Source: Glandiceps talaboti (lineage: Eukaryota; Hemichordata; Enteropneusta; Spengelidae). From it: DNA of 64,000 nt. How positions within the stretch are numbered: the first letter of the stretch is position 1; every line of letters begins with the position of its first letter. The notes below the pieces were generated by a model. The model was not told the origin of the DNA and searched no databases. It worked only from the letters and a program-made list of their open reading frames with translations. The stretch lies in the NCBI RefSeq assembly GCF_964340395.1, contig NC_135564.1, positions 12,962,391-13,026,390 on the forward strand, in the 5' to 3' direction. Shown here one piece after another: positions 1-12,870 of the stretch. The position numbers and the translations under genes are program-made.

Positions 1-216
1 CCAAACTTTGTCAATTTGAATATTTATTTTTAATAAAATCCAATGGATAAATTTTCCATGCCAATAATTTTACCAAACCAATCACAGCATAATTTTATAA
101 TTTCCAAAGTGTTTGAGTGAAAAGATCTTTTGCTAATGTTTTTTTCAGGACTTGAAATGTACCCAAAAAGTTGTGTAATATAATCTTAACTTATCACCTT
201 GAAGACTGGTTATATC

Positions 217-243
217 GGGGTGGGGTGGGGGTGGGGTGGGGGG
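217..243 (+). other. G-quadruplex-prone G-run cluster
   Basis: Six G-runs of four or more bases, separated by single T residues, lie within 27 bases. This fits the usual four-run G-quadruplex pattern. No gene start is visible nearby, so any regulatory role is unsupported. Confidence 0.6.
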
Positions 244-1864
244 CTGAAAGTGCTGTACTACTTGAATAACAATGAGCAATTCTCTGAAGGAAGTAACCAT
301 TGTACAACTGCCTGTTAGTTTGTGATGGATTACTACTATATGGTCTGTGTTGTCCTTTGACCCAGCAGGCAGTTTAGCCAGATTAACAGGTTTTTTTGGT
401 GACTTTGACTATACATGAGTGAAGATGATCGTAGTAATTGTAACATATCGTATAAGAACTAGACTACCGTGGGTGATATGACTACAACGATTCCGAATTG
501 TGATGAGTCTTTGTTTCCAATTTACTTGATAACACGCGATTTTAAAACCTACATTGGCAGACCTTTGAAAACATGTGCTACAGTTTAATGTATAGAGTAT
601 GCCCTCATAGGTCACAAAACAACATCATCCTGTACCTAATTCTCAAATCAAACAGTTACATTTGAAATACCAATGTTTTGGAGGAGAAGTCCTAACTTTG
701 ACTCGAAATATTGTTTTATGGATGAAGCCATTTTGAAGACTAAGCACATGTAACAAAACTCCCTATTGGGTGATGAGATGCTGATTGTATTTGCCATCAA
801 TCAGGTGAACCATGTGGTGGTTTCGATAAAAAGTGGCCTAGTATGGTTTCAAGGGTTTTAATTATCATACTGTAAATTTTATTGTATATTTTACAATATG
901 GTTACAAGGGTGTGTCATGCATCTATTGTATTTGCAGTACATGAAATAACATTAGTTGGAAGTGTGTTCAAATGCAATACCATACTTCTGGCTAACATTT
1001 AGTGTTGTGGGTTTTAGGCATGTACACTTAGATATGCAATAGGTGTATTGAACTTAAGCATTGATAAGTCAAGATAATATGGAACTTGCAATCCAGACTG
1101 AGCACGCTCAGATGAAAAGTATGGGATTATCAGCGGTTATTGTAATACCTAATCTGGAGCTACTGATAAAATTAACCTCCCACAATTGTCAGGGTAACTA
1201 TGAATTGATCATTCGTGGTTACACACAATGTATCAAAATACCAATTCATTAGTATTTATTGTCACGTTTCCCATGATGCAACATTCGACATGGCGGGTTT
1301 GCAAGTTCCCTATTCAAACTTGACTTTGATATTTTGATATGTTGATCTTTACAAAAATCATCTCCACACTCACACTTTGTAATGTTATTTAGGATATCAA
1401 TTGATCTATTACCATTACTATGTGTGACCATGAATTTGAAAACTTAATAATTAACACTGAAACACAGGATTACTGTGATTTTTCACTGTAATGTTTTACA
1501 GACATTATGCTTTAGATAATTAAGTCACAAAATAAAGCATGCATATGATTAAATGTTACCTTTACAATTAGTCTAGTTCCTGTACAGTATTGTTAAACTA
1601 CAGTTGGCATTAAGACTACTTTATAACTGTGTAATTAACATCTATTGAATATAACAGAAACTAGCAAAGCATTCAGTGTCACTTGTATTATAACACAAAT
1701 TTCACACAGAAATGGCATATCTCAAAGAAACAGGTCAATTCAAAAGTAAAACATGACTAATTGTAAATATAGAAGAACCACTGGAATGTATAATAACATG
1801 CAGAAATATCATAAAGGTTGAAAATCATACAAATAATATCTCATAGAAGTTAAATAGTACATAC
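244..1864. other. No gene recognised; unique-looking AT-rich sequence
   Basis: I see no convincing exon here. Two short stretches, near 445-465 (reverse orientation) and 1570-1600, resemble the dispersed motif tagtctagttcctatac that also occurs near 26190 and 60340. Short open frames in this region have no recognisable domain. Confidence 0.5.
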
Positions 1865-2049
1865 CAACTTTTGCCCCCACAGTTTGCACCAATCTCTTTG
1901 TTTCGGGTTCTAAAAATGTATTTATTCCTCTTGTGCAGTAATGTTCCATTTGACCAATCATTTTCCATCCATCTGTTTGATCACCGTCCATCTGTGATTG
2001 GATAATGTAGGCTTCTCTAATCATTCTGACACATCCATCCATGTGACTG
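1865..2049 (-). CDS. Candidate internal coding exon of an unidentified protein
   Basis: On the minus strand, an acceptor-like tgttgctag precedes about 185 bases of open frame with balanced amino-acid use. It contains segments such as RMIREAYIIQSQMDG, QTDGWKMIGQMEHYC and LEPETKRLVQTVGAKV, and ends at a good donor, gttg|gtatgt. It lies downstream of the ACADL 3' end on the same strand, so it would belong to a separate gene whose other exons I did not find. I do not recognise the family. The evidence is only frame, composition and splice sites. It could be a chance open frame. Confidence 0.35.
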
Positions 2050-2489
2050 CTAGCAACATCATTAAAATGCAATCTTGTGACTCATTACATGACCAGGTAA
2101 CAATAAGGTACAACTTTGTGACTCAAGCTCTCAACAGACAATGAGCAGTTTTGCAATCAATGCTGAAGTTGAAGCTCTAGATGATGGCAAATGATGGAGT
2201 GAGAGGGGTCCACACAATCTAATGAATAGCTGACAAATATACTAGAGAAGTCTTTCAGGTGTGACTAGTTGTCTCCAGTAAGGATTATCCAAGATTAAAA
2301 GGTGTTAAAACATATCAAGGAATATTAATAAACCATATTTGGATTTTAAGGGAGAGTTTGATTATATAAATAATAACTAAACAAGCCATTGAGAATGACA
2401 TAGTGCCCGCTATGATTGGGTTTTAAGGAATTAGCACTACTCTGATCACGCAACAACACTTGTGAACCTAAATCAAACAGACTTAGATA

Positions 2490-3217
2490 TGTTGTGTCTG
2501 CTTGTCGGACATGGAACATGCCTACAACAATAAAGGATTGGTCGGGTATGGGGGATCATATCAATATGAAAATGGATATGCAAATGTATGTCATAGAACA
2601 CTGTCCTAATACCAACTTCGAATGAGATCTGTTCAAGCATGTCTGAGTTATGGCTTTGGACATGGAAAATTTGCAAACAAAATGGCTGCCAGGCAGCCAT
2701 ATTGGATCGTATCACAATGAAAATGAATATGCACATGTATGTCATAGAACACTGTCCTAATACCAACTTTGAATGAGATCTGTTCAAGCATGTCTAAGTT
2801 ATGGCTTTGGACATGAAAATTCACAAACAAAATGGCTACCAGGCGGCCATATTGGATCGTATCATGACAACAATGAATATGCACATATATGCCATAGAAC
2901 ACTGTCCTAATACCAACTCTGAATGAGATCTGTGTGAGCATGTCTGAGTTATGGCTTTAGACAGGTAAAATTCGCAAACAAAATGGCTGCTAGGCGGCCA
3001 TATTGGATCGTATCATAAAACAAATTGACGTACATATGTATGCCATAGCATGTTGCCCCTGTACCAAGTTTGAAAAAAATCGGTACAGGTATCTCCAAGA
3101 AACGGCTGCGGACGGACGGACGGACGGACGGACACACGGACGCACGGACGCACGGACGGACGGACAGACGGAACCCAATCCATAAGTCCCCGTTCCGGAC
3201 TTCGTCCGCGGGGACTA
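2490..3217 (+). repeat. Tandem 150-bp dispersed repeat (about 4 units) with GGAC-array tail
   Basis: Four diverged units of about 150 bp follow one another. The anchor ggatcgtatcac recurs near 2549, 2704, 2854 and 3005. Each unit also shares 'atggctgccaggcggcc' and 'agaacactgtcctaata'. The last unit runs into a (GGAC)n array at about 3112-3172, then a hairpin-like end, gtccccg...cggggac, at about 3186-3215. This looks like a non-autonomous dispersed repeat with a microsatellite-type 3' part that has been internally multiplied. Open frames rich in SVRP or DGRT here are only the GGAC array read in different frames. Confidence 0.75.
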
Positions 3218-3600
3218 ATAAAGAGATTTATATAGTGCCTAGTATCCATCAAGTCACTGGCGCTTTACAATAGAAACGGTTACAGATAAGCTCTCTCAAA
3301 AAGGTATGTCTTTAGTCTTAATTTGAAAGTCTCAATACTCGGTGCAGAGCGGACTGTGTTAGGTAGTTGGTTCCACAGAATTGCGGCAGCGTAGCTGAAA
3401 GATTGATCTCCATACGATTTGAGTCTTGTTCTGGAAGCCGTGAGTGTTGTATGATGACGTGAGCACACAGATCTTGTAGGGTTGTTAACTACGATAAGTT
3501 CAACATGATATTGAGGGGCGAGACCATTTAATGATTTATAGGTGAGAAATAGAATTTTATACTGAATTCTGAAGGTCACTGCATGGAAGCCAATGGAGAT
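3218..3600 (-). mobile_element. 3' end of a CR1/L2-like non-LTR retrotransposon (LINE)
   Basis: The minus strand encodes about 99 aa typical of the C-terminus of the reverse transcriptase ORF in CR1/L2/Rex-type LINEs. It reads LTYKSLNGLAPQY, then QSFSYAAAILWNQLP, then SIETFKLRLKTYLF. After the stop comes the usual 3' UTR with paired gtaaagcgcc and ggc(a)ctatataaat. The copy is 5'-truncated, as is normal for this class. Its 3' end abuts the GGAC-tailed repeat at 3217. Confidence 0.8.
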
Positions 3601-3921
3601 TATAACATCTGTTTATTGTTCTGATCTGAAAGTCAAGGTAGACATGTACTGACTTTTTGCTATTTATTCCTCTATTCCTAACATCAGAGGTGTATTTTCT
3701 ATATTTTGCTCATCAAAAGTACAAATTGTTCTGGGGTATAAAATAATGCCATTTTCATAATCAGAGGGATATTTCAACATTTTTCTTTTATTACGTATGC
3801 TTGGGAGGAAATGAGTGGTCAAAACGTTCTTAGTTATATACACCGACACTTGCAGTCAAAGGTAACTCCTTAGTTACAATTTATGTCCTTGTGTATGTGA
3901 TAGCTTGTGTTAATATAATGG

Positions 3922-4140
3922 AGAAAGGTCTTCATTCAGCCAAGGAAAATGCGAGTGACCTAAGGGGTCTTGTTACTTTGAGCTGAAGATAAGAAGTGAC
4001 AAAACCCTTAGGTCACAAGTTTTTTTCTAGCTAAATGAAGAAAAATATTGGGGAATAATATGATAACACCTACACACGTATAATTTATGAAAAATTGTGA
4101 AGAGAGATATGGTGACTTTGAATGTCATAAGTCATATTTC
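3922..4140. repeat. MITE family 1, copy a
   Basis: A hairpin-forming block: 'cttcattcagccaaggaaaa ... gtgacctaaggggtcttgt' is answered by 'gacaaaacccttaggtcac ... aatgaagaaaaatattgggg', followed by an extended arm to about 4140. Related copies lie at about 11.0, 21.6, 23.1, 43.6 and 48.5 kb. It has no coding capacity. Confidence 0.7.
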
Positions 4141-5047
4141 GGGCACTGCAGAATGAATGGCGTAGATTTGTGTTGGCATATGTAGACTGACCTGGATATA
4201 AATCCACCTTATTTTGTTAGAACTTGATTTGCTTGAGGTATAATTCTTAGTAAGGCCTAATAAAAAAAATTGTGTGGTTCCGATTACGCTCAATTTTAGA
4301 ACAGATGGGGTAGGTACATTTTTTATTTTATTTTTATTATATAAATTATATATTATTGGTTTCTTCCTACCAGATGTACAGCCATTACAGATTGGAAGAA
4401 CAGTTTTATATTGTCTTTTTAAATTGATGTCAGTTTCCGCATCCACTATTTCTCGTGAGACTTCCCAATTTTTGCGATTTTATTATTTTTTTCTCGAAAA
4501 AGTAAAAAAAAATGTTTAGGGTCGACAATGAAAAACTAGGTGGGGGTCGGGTAACCAGAACCAAACAATTATTTGTTTAGACCTAATCAGACATGTAAAA
4601 TGATTGAATGACTCAGTAGAGACTTGCTGATTATCAAATAGTTTTATTTCCTATATTTGTATATTTGTTAACACTTCACATACAAGGGACTTGTAAAAAT
4701 CAGTTAATCCACAAAATTGACAACTGTTCACAGTTTGCATTGTTTTTGTTGTTGCGGTAAACAAGAATACATAAGATTCAAGTTAACTTTGTTGAAACAC
4801 TGTAATTTCATACGCTGGATCATTGTAGTGGGTACATTCATCTAGTAGACCAAACGATTTCTCATTACGTACATCCACCCACTATGTAATGGTAACCAGG
4901 AGTATTGACGACAAATCTCTTGGTCTAATTCATCCGCAAGATAACAAAATTGTATCATGAAATTATAATATCACAACTAAAGATTACCACCAGGGTATAT
5001 TTTCGGAGAAGGTATTGAACCTTTTGTCTAGTTAGTAGTTATTAGTA
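4141..5047. other. No gene recognised
   Basis: AT-rich sequence without recognisable exons. The open frames at about 4132-4519 have no domain signal and lie in T-rich sequence. Confidence 0.45.
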
Positions 5048-5142
5048 TCTGGTTGTACCCTGGTTGTACCCTGGTTGTACCCTGGTTGTACCCTGGTTGT
5101 ACCCGGGTTGTACCCTGGTTGTACCCTGGTTGTACCCTGGTG
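5048..5142 (+). repeat. 11-bp minisatellite (CTGGTTGTACC)n
   Basis: About nine nearly perfect copies of the 11-mer ctggttgtacc are visible, one carrying a single change (cgggttgtacc). The peptides it encodes in both directions are repeat artefacts. Confidence 0.9.
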
Positions 5143-5509
5143 AGTAAAATAAGTAAGGTCAAGCTGCCTTGTGGTAACATTGTAATCCAATGGAATATTT
5201 ACACCATCCAAGTCAAACAATGTCAAAAAACTATTTGTAAATCACATAAAGTTATATCTTGATGCCAAATCTCTCCCTTCATGTTGTATTTTGACTCGGT
5301 GGGTCAGCTTAGTTGATAAACTGACATATTAGATAATTATTACCCCATTGATAACTCTGAAATTGGTCAAATGTATTGTTCTATTGATATATTTGCTGGT
5401 ACATGTATTAGTGCATTTGTTTGGCAAATGTAAAGCCCTGAGAAGGGTTCCACTGATTGGAGTCTAGAGCATATAACTATTAAATGTATGTACTTTTTCT
5501 TTACAAATT

Positions 5510-5765
5510 TGATGGTATAGACAAAAGGTGTCACTTTCCCATTGTTTGATAACCAATCAGAAAGAACCTTTCAACTATACTTTCTCATTATAATATTAAC
5601 AGTATAGGAAACAGATGTAATTTCTCCCATTGTTTTCTAAGCAACTGAAAGGAGTTTTTCAACTAAACTTTCTCATTATAGTATTAACAGTAGAGACAAC
5701 AGGTGTAATTTCTCCCATATTATCTAACCAATCAGAGTGAACCTTTGAAACGGCTTCACATTATA
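5510..5765. repeat. Three tandem copies of a ~90-bp unit
   Basis: The unit contains ggtgt(c/a)a(c/t)tttc(t)ccca, then taaccaatcag, then aac(c/t)tttcaacta, tttctcattata and attaacagta. It is repeated three times with moderate divergence, so it is an old tandem duplication. Confidence 0.7.
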
Positions 5766-6573
5766 AACTACTTGCTTTTGTTCCCTAAATTTGACAATGA
5801 AATGTTGAAATTAAAAACAACATATTAGCTGTATACATCCCCTGTATATTTGTAATTTCAGATCTACTCATGTTTGTAAATTAAATTAAATAACTTAAAT
5901 TTTTATACAATGTATTACATACTTACTTTAGCATACAAAGACATGTAGAATGCAATTTTAACCTGTTTTCTTTCAGGCGCTTATTGAAGAGAAGACAGAA
6001 TGAGTAATACTCGGGTCCCCCCCCCCCCCCCACACACACACACACAAATTTCTTAGTAAATTTTAATACTTTTTTTGTCCAATATATTAATTGAATAACT
6101 GTTGCAAATATGTACAACAATAACAATCTGAAAATCATCAAAACCACTACTAACCTGGAGTTGTGTATACTATCAAATGATAAGTCTTGGGGGTAGTTTG
6201 GCAATCTAACAGTAATTCGTGTAATTAAAGAGAGTGCTCAAAAACTTAGAATGTGGCTTGGCAACCCTATAACTTCAAATAGTACTGTATAATAGTACAT
6301 GTCTAACACAATAAAAGCCTTCTAATTTTACTTTAGAGAACACCAATTCATATTTTACTTTTCAACGAATTTGACTATCCACTTCCTTCCTGAACTCAAA
6401 TTACCTTTCAACCTCTCTGATAAGACATCAGATGTAGACACACGTTGTAAATTCAGTTTTTAAACTTGTCTACAAATTTTGAATGGATTGAACACAGGTT
6501 GATTGTTTCTGTGATAACTGCACATACTTATGATCATTTCCAGTCAGTTGATGTCAAAAGTTTGGATGCAAGT
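5766..6573. other. Region 3' of ACADL; no separate gene seen
   Basis: Apart from a poly-C/CA run at about 6017-6046, no repeat or coding exon is evident. The ACADL 3' UTR should lie at the right edge. No AATAAA on the minus strand was found in the first 400 bases after the stop. Confidence 0.5.
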
Positions 6574-8732
6574 TTACTTATCTGAGAGGATCTGTCTTGC
6601 AATGAGTTCTTTCATGATTTCGTTACTACCACCATAGATGGGTTGTAATCTGGCATCTATGTAAGCCTTACACACTGGATACTCCATCATGTAGCCCCAG
6701 CCACCATGTAACTGAACACATCGGTATGCTATAGTATTGTGCAGCTCTGAAATCCTGTGTGTGAAGGAGCAAAGAAACTGTGTCAAACTCATATTAAATA
6801 TACTAAAAATAATATTAGTTTTTATATAGCACTGAGCTTATAGCTCTTTATAATTCTTGTTCTTTGGCCAATTGCTATCTTATATTATATTATACCAGTA
6901 TATTGATGGCGCAAATCGAGAGATCTGATTGGTCTAGACATCGAACTAGCGCGTCTAAAATGAGCGATAATGCACAGTTGGCACGCGTCCAAATTTTGAT
7001 GTTGACTGTTCGTCTACGAACGTTGTAGTCTGTGCAGGGATGGGGGTGCAAATGAAACCAGAAAATGTTGCGTCTTATCTTGTTTCCGACATTTTCAATA
7101 TATTGGTATAATATAATAGCGATAAACCACCCCTGGGAATGGTATACCACTCGGTTTTGACCAGTGAACTCAATATATATATTTCATTCACTGGTCAAAA
7201 CCTCTTGGTATACCATCCCCAGGGGGTGGTTTATTGCTTAAATAGACCCTCCATGTGGAGATCTTATCTTGTTTCATTCAATTATATTTTGACCTTTCAA
7301 ACTCTAGTTTTGATCTTTCACTTTCGGTTTGGACCATTCACTTGCTCTGAATTGACCTTTCATTTTCTCTTTGTCAACTTAAATTCTGTTTTGATAATTC
7401 AATTTCTGTAAATTGACCTTTCACTCTATGATCATTCAATTTCTGTCTTGACCATTAACTGGTTGTCCATTTTCCTTCCATTTGAGTATTTATCAGTTTC
7501 TCTTTCTACCTTTCACTTTCTATTCTGTCCTATCATAGTCAGTCTGAAAATAAAACCTCTCAGAATACTCTTTCTTTCAAGTTTTTGGAAAAATTATAGA
7601 CTTGTCATGTACAGTGCAAGGTATAATATCTATTGTTTTTGTATCTGTCTATTTTTGTCGATTTTATCGGACATTTTGATGGCCTGAAATAAATAATAAT
7701 AATAATAATATACATAGTGTTTTTGCTAAGTTTATGTAACCCCTTGTAACAGAGAAGGGAAATCAAGTAAAATTTGCATAGATTTGTATACCTTACACCA
7801 TATTTTTTGATGGAGTAAAAGATCCTGAGAACTCAGTAGATTTTACCTACAAATTGCCCTTAACAAAGCATTGGTATGGAACCCTGGTAAAATGACTGAA
7901 GACCTCAGGGAGTGTTCACCTACCTACCACCCTTAACAAAACACTTGGAGGGAACCCTGGAAAAATGGCTGAGAACTTAGGTAAGTTTTACCTACTGACT
8001 GCCACTACAAAAAATACTGGTAGAAAACCATGGTACAATGGCTGGGAACTCAGATAGATTTGTATACTTATTACCACCCCTAACAAAAACACTGGTAGGG
8101 AACCTGAGCAAAACACATGTGAACTCAGGTAGATTTTACCTACTGACTGTCACTAACAAAAGTATGAATACAGAGAAACTGCCTACATCTGGTTTGATTG
8201 GATTGTCCAGGCATAGTAATGGTCAAGTGACATTTTAACTTTATGGAAGTAGTGATTAGGTGCCTAATGAAATATCCAGTTTTAGAGAACAGTATTGCCT
8301 TTACACACAAAGGGAACATTAAAAGTAATCTACATCATACAAAGGTGTTGTCATTTTATGACATTACATTGTACTACCATCTACAATCAAATAAGGTGTA
8401 AAGTTATATTGGAACAAGCTAGTGTTTATTCAGACTATTTGTTAACATGAAGTACTAGTGTATAAAGTGCTCCATTAAACTGTGGTTTAGTGCATTTGTT
8501 TACAATTTTGAAAGGTAGGCAGGTCAGCTATAAAACTGTTATAGATATATGCTACTTTAGGTAGGCATTCTAATTTCAGTGGATTTCCCATGCTGTTAAG
8601 TGGCCTATTTATGATTCATGTCACAACATGTTACAACTAAATGCAATTACTATTATGATAAATTTACTTTTGTTTGATTTGACTGAAAACTGAGATTGCT
8701 CTCATACATCTGTACATATGTGTGTATGCATG

Positions 8733-8764
<32 letters not shown>

Positions 8765-8862
8765 TGTATGTATGTATGTATGTATGTATGTACGTACGTA
8801 CATACATACGTACGTACGTATGTACGTACATAAGTATGTATGTATGCAAGTGTGTGTAAGTG

Positions 8863-8939
<77 letters not shown>

Positions 8940-11900
8940 TATAGACAAACCAACCTACAAACTTTATTGATGTTGAGAGGAGGAGTCAATGAAGAAACCG
9001 AATATAAAGACTTACCAATACTTGGCCATAGATGCTGTACTGCTATCCAATTTACCAGCATTGAAAGATTGGTAACAACTGTCTAAGAAAGCTCTACCCA
9101 CACAAATCTCAGTCTTCATTTCAGCAAGTTTGTGTTGGACGGTCTACAACAAATGAATTGAAGTACAGACATGAAATGCTAACAAGGGTGTTAAATACAG
9201 ATGACAACAACTATCAAAGATTACAAAAATACTGTGAGCAATTTATTTTGGTACACACAATTTTTGGCAGAAATACAATCTTCAAATTTTGGCTCTACTT
9301 CATTTTGGTTAATGAACAATTTTTGAAAACAGTTTGAAAACAGCCTGTCATATTACTTTTGTAAGTTACTGTATACATTCATGCTAAATAAATGTAGTTA
9401 TTCCAAATTTACCAGTGAAAATGATTCCGTTTTCATGCTGATTAATTTTGGCACAAAATTTGTTCTTTAAACTTGCACTAGCTGCAACCGGGACATTTTT
9501 TCCAAAGGTACATTCACTGAAAATTAGTACATTTACTTATAAAAAGACATTTTATCTATTAGTATCTATACTGGTCAATATTATCTGCAGGTAGTGTAGT
9601 GACAAGTTTATATCTTGAGCAAAAGTTTGGTTTTGAATCTGTTGCCATGTTAATTAAACTGCACTAGTTGTAACTGGAATATCATTTTTCAATCAAACAA
9701 CCACAATATATTCACTGAAAATTATTACAATACTATCAATAAGATACTGTACAAATTAATTACGGGTCAATATTATTCATAAGTAGTACAGAAACAGGTT
9801 GCAATCATGATCACTGTTGAGGGCGCTGATTTTTGAGCGTGGACCCCGAAATCTATTTGATTTAACTTGTATACAGCTACAAAAAATATGTTTAGAACCA
9901 TAGGTGATTCAATGCTGTTTGTGATGAGTATTATGAGTAATGGATACACAAAATTATCCTTTCTGACCTTATCATAAAATGACTTGTGTTAAATATCAGG
10001 TTGAGCTCCCACGGGCAAAACCCTACTTAGAAGCCTGATAAGATACAGTCACATATACAATCCCCTACAGGAAATTCAAAATATTAGTTTTACAGGAGAT
10101 ATGAAGTTTGCCTTAATAGTAAATAAAGCAATCAAGCCCTAATTTTTACATCAGATTTTAATCAGATTGCTGTTACCTGTAAGTGTGCCAAAGTTTTGCC
10201 AAAAGCCTTGCGTTGTTTGACATAATTGCGAGTTTCTTCAAATATAGCCTCCATGTTACTCTGGGACCAAATACCAATCAAAAGTCTTTCTCTTGGAAGT
10301 TCATTCATTAAATAATAGAAGCCTCTATTTTCTTTTCCAAGTAGTGCACTGGCAGGGAGTCTGACATCTTCAAAGAACAACTCTGATGTGTCCTGTCAAG
10401 GCAAGGAAAATAGCAGTGGAACATTATATCATTAGCCCCATCTACAGGGCACTAAAGATCCTACCTGAGGTAGGATTCAGGATAGTTTGAAGCCTGTGTA
10501 GACACAAACGCATCCTGAAACGCATCCTGAAACCGTCCTAAAACAGTCCTGACTTAGGACACCTACGAGAGGTTTCCTGAAACCCTTCTGACTTCGTCCT
10601 ATGTACTGTCAGAATGGAGTCAGGAGGGAACGTGCGACATCTACGCCACAACCTTCCTACGTTTAGACACAAATCTATCCTACCTCAGGGAGGACTTTGG
10701 ACTGCCTCAGGTAAGACGACATACGTGTAGATGGGGGCTATTGTATTTCAATAGTACATGTACTCCCTTCATCTTTGATGACTCTGTCAGCAAATGGCCA
10801 TACATGTTTTTATACCATCAGTACTTATGTTAAGGTTGGGGAACCCCAGTAACAGACAGAGGAAAGTCAGATAAATTATATCCCATACAGCATAAAATAA
10901 CTGAAGTTGGGAATGCTGGTAAAGTGAGTTTTGGATGCAGGTAGATTTTATGTAATTACTGCCCTTCACTAAACACTGAGCCAAAAATCCCCCAAAACAA
11001 CTAAACTCATTACATTAACCATGTACAAGCCAAGTTTAACACATTTGAACACAATATATGGAATTTATACTCTGGTTGTTCGATGTCACAACAACATGTG
11101 TCTACGTCATAGTTCAGTGGTGCTTAAAATGGAGTCAAAATGTTCAAAATCACCATTATTTTTCCCAATTTTTCATAAATTACACTTGAGGAGGTATAAT
11201 TAAATTATATTCTCCAATATTTATCTTCATCCAGCCAGAAAATATTAAATTAAATGTCTTATGGGTTTTGTCACTACTCGCCTCTCAACTCGTAGTGACA
11301 AGGCCCCTTAGGTCATGCATGGTTTCCCTTGGCTGAATAAAGAAATTATTATATTGGGGAATAATACCTACCTGTGACACCATCTAATAGATACACAAAA
11401 TTATCCTTCCTGATCTTACCTGAAAATGACTTTTTTTTAGACGTCAAATTGAAAGCCCACAATTGAAAACCCACTTAGAGGCTTGATAAAGTACAGTCAC
11501 ATATACAATCCCTATAGGAAGCTCAAATTATTAGTTTTACAGGAGATATAAAGTTGCCTTGGTGTTTCACTCATGGGACAAGATATTTTGACACAAAGAT
11601 AGACATACTTCAATTCCAGACTAATTATAACAGGGACACAATGCACACAGCACGATCCTTTACCTAATCACATTGAAAAGTAACACAGCATTGCTATTCT
11701 GTTACAGTGCAGTGGAAACAGACCTCTACTGAATAAAATTACACATGGACTTGATGATTCTAATGGCTTCAATTGTTTATTTTCCAACTGATAATCAACA
11801 TGGTAGCTTGACTACTTCTACATCCCCACTGTGTGCAGCACCTCTGTAATTGTTTCTTTTGCATTTGAAGTCGTTTCTCTGTGTGTAAAAAACATTGTGT

Positions 11901-12825
11901 CTCATGATTGAAACACCATGACATCTTCATTTCTCCTGTAATTGTCAATTTCGATCCCTAGACATATGACCCAGCTGGACAGATAATTGTCATTTCTATA
12001 TTTCTATGATCTCTCCTGCGCTAGAAATTGTCATCCTCATATGAATAGTTTTATACTGTGAGGCCCCACACAAATAAAAGAATTGTTTCTGGTCAGGACA
12101 TTTTGTCTAAAGTGGTGCGATGACGTGACATGAAATTTTTGTTGTTGTTAATTCTCAAACCTGTCATTCAATCTACTATTTATGGCAGTTACTGTTCTTT
12201 TCAGTTAGTTCTTTAGAGCAAATGCGTATATGGGGCAGATGTCATTTGCTTGTTCATGATTGGCTCTGCAGTTATCTTCACTGAAGTAGGGAGGGTTATT
12301 TGTGTGTTTCCCTTTGGATCTGCGGACAGCATGGGCTGGACAAACACACAAAAAAAAGACTGATGGGAGGGTATTTAAGTGGTGCACGCACTGACCAGAA
12401 ACAATTCTTTTTTCTTTTTTCGGGGCTAATCATGAAATCTATTAAAATAACATGAATGTGGCATATCTCTGAAATAAAATGTTGTATATATTAATTATGA
12501 CACATTTTTTCCTTATTCACTCATGCAGAAATATTAATTTATTTAACATCTTACCTGGCCTTTCAACCCCATCTTTTTCAATTTCTGTCCTTTTATGAAA
12601 CCTTCCATGCCTTTCTCTACAAGAAAAAGGCTAATGCCATGGGCTGGTGATTTGGATTTGCTATCAGTAATTGCAACAACAATGACAACATCACACAAGT
12701 ATCCATTGGTGATAAACACCTGGAATGAAATAAAGAACCGGTAAACTGTCAAGACATGAACTGACAGGGAGATATATGAGTACACGTACATTTAGGTGTA
12801 TGCGTGCAAGTATATGCTTGTCTTA

Positions 12826-12870
<45 letters not shown>

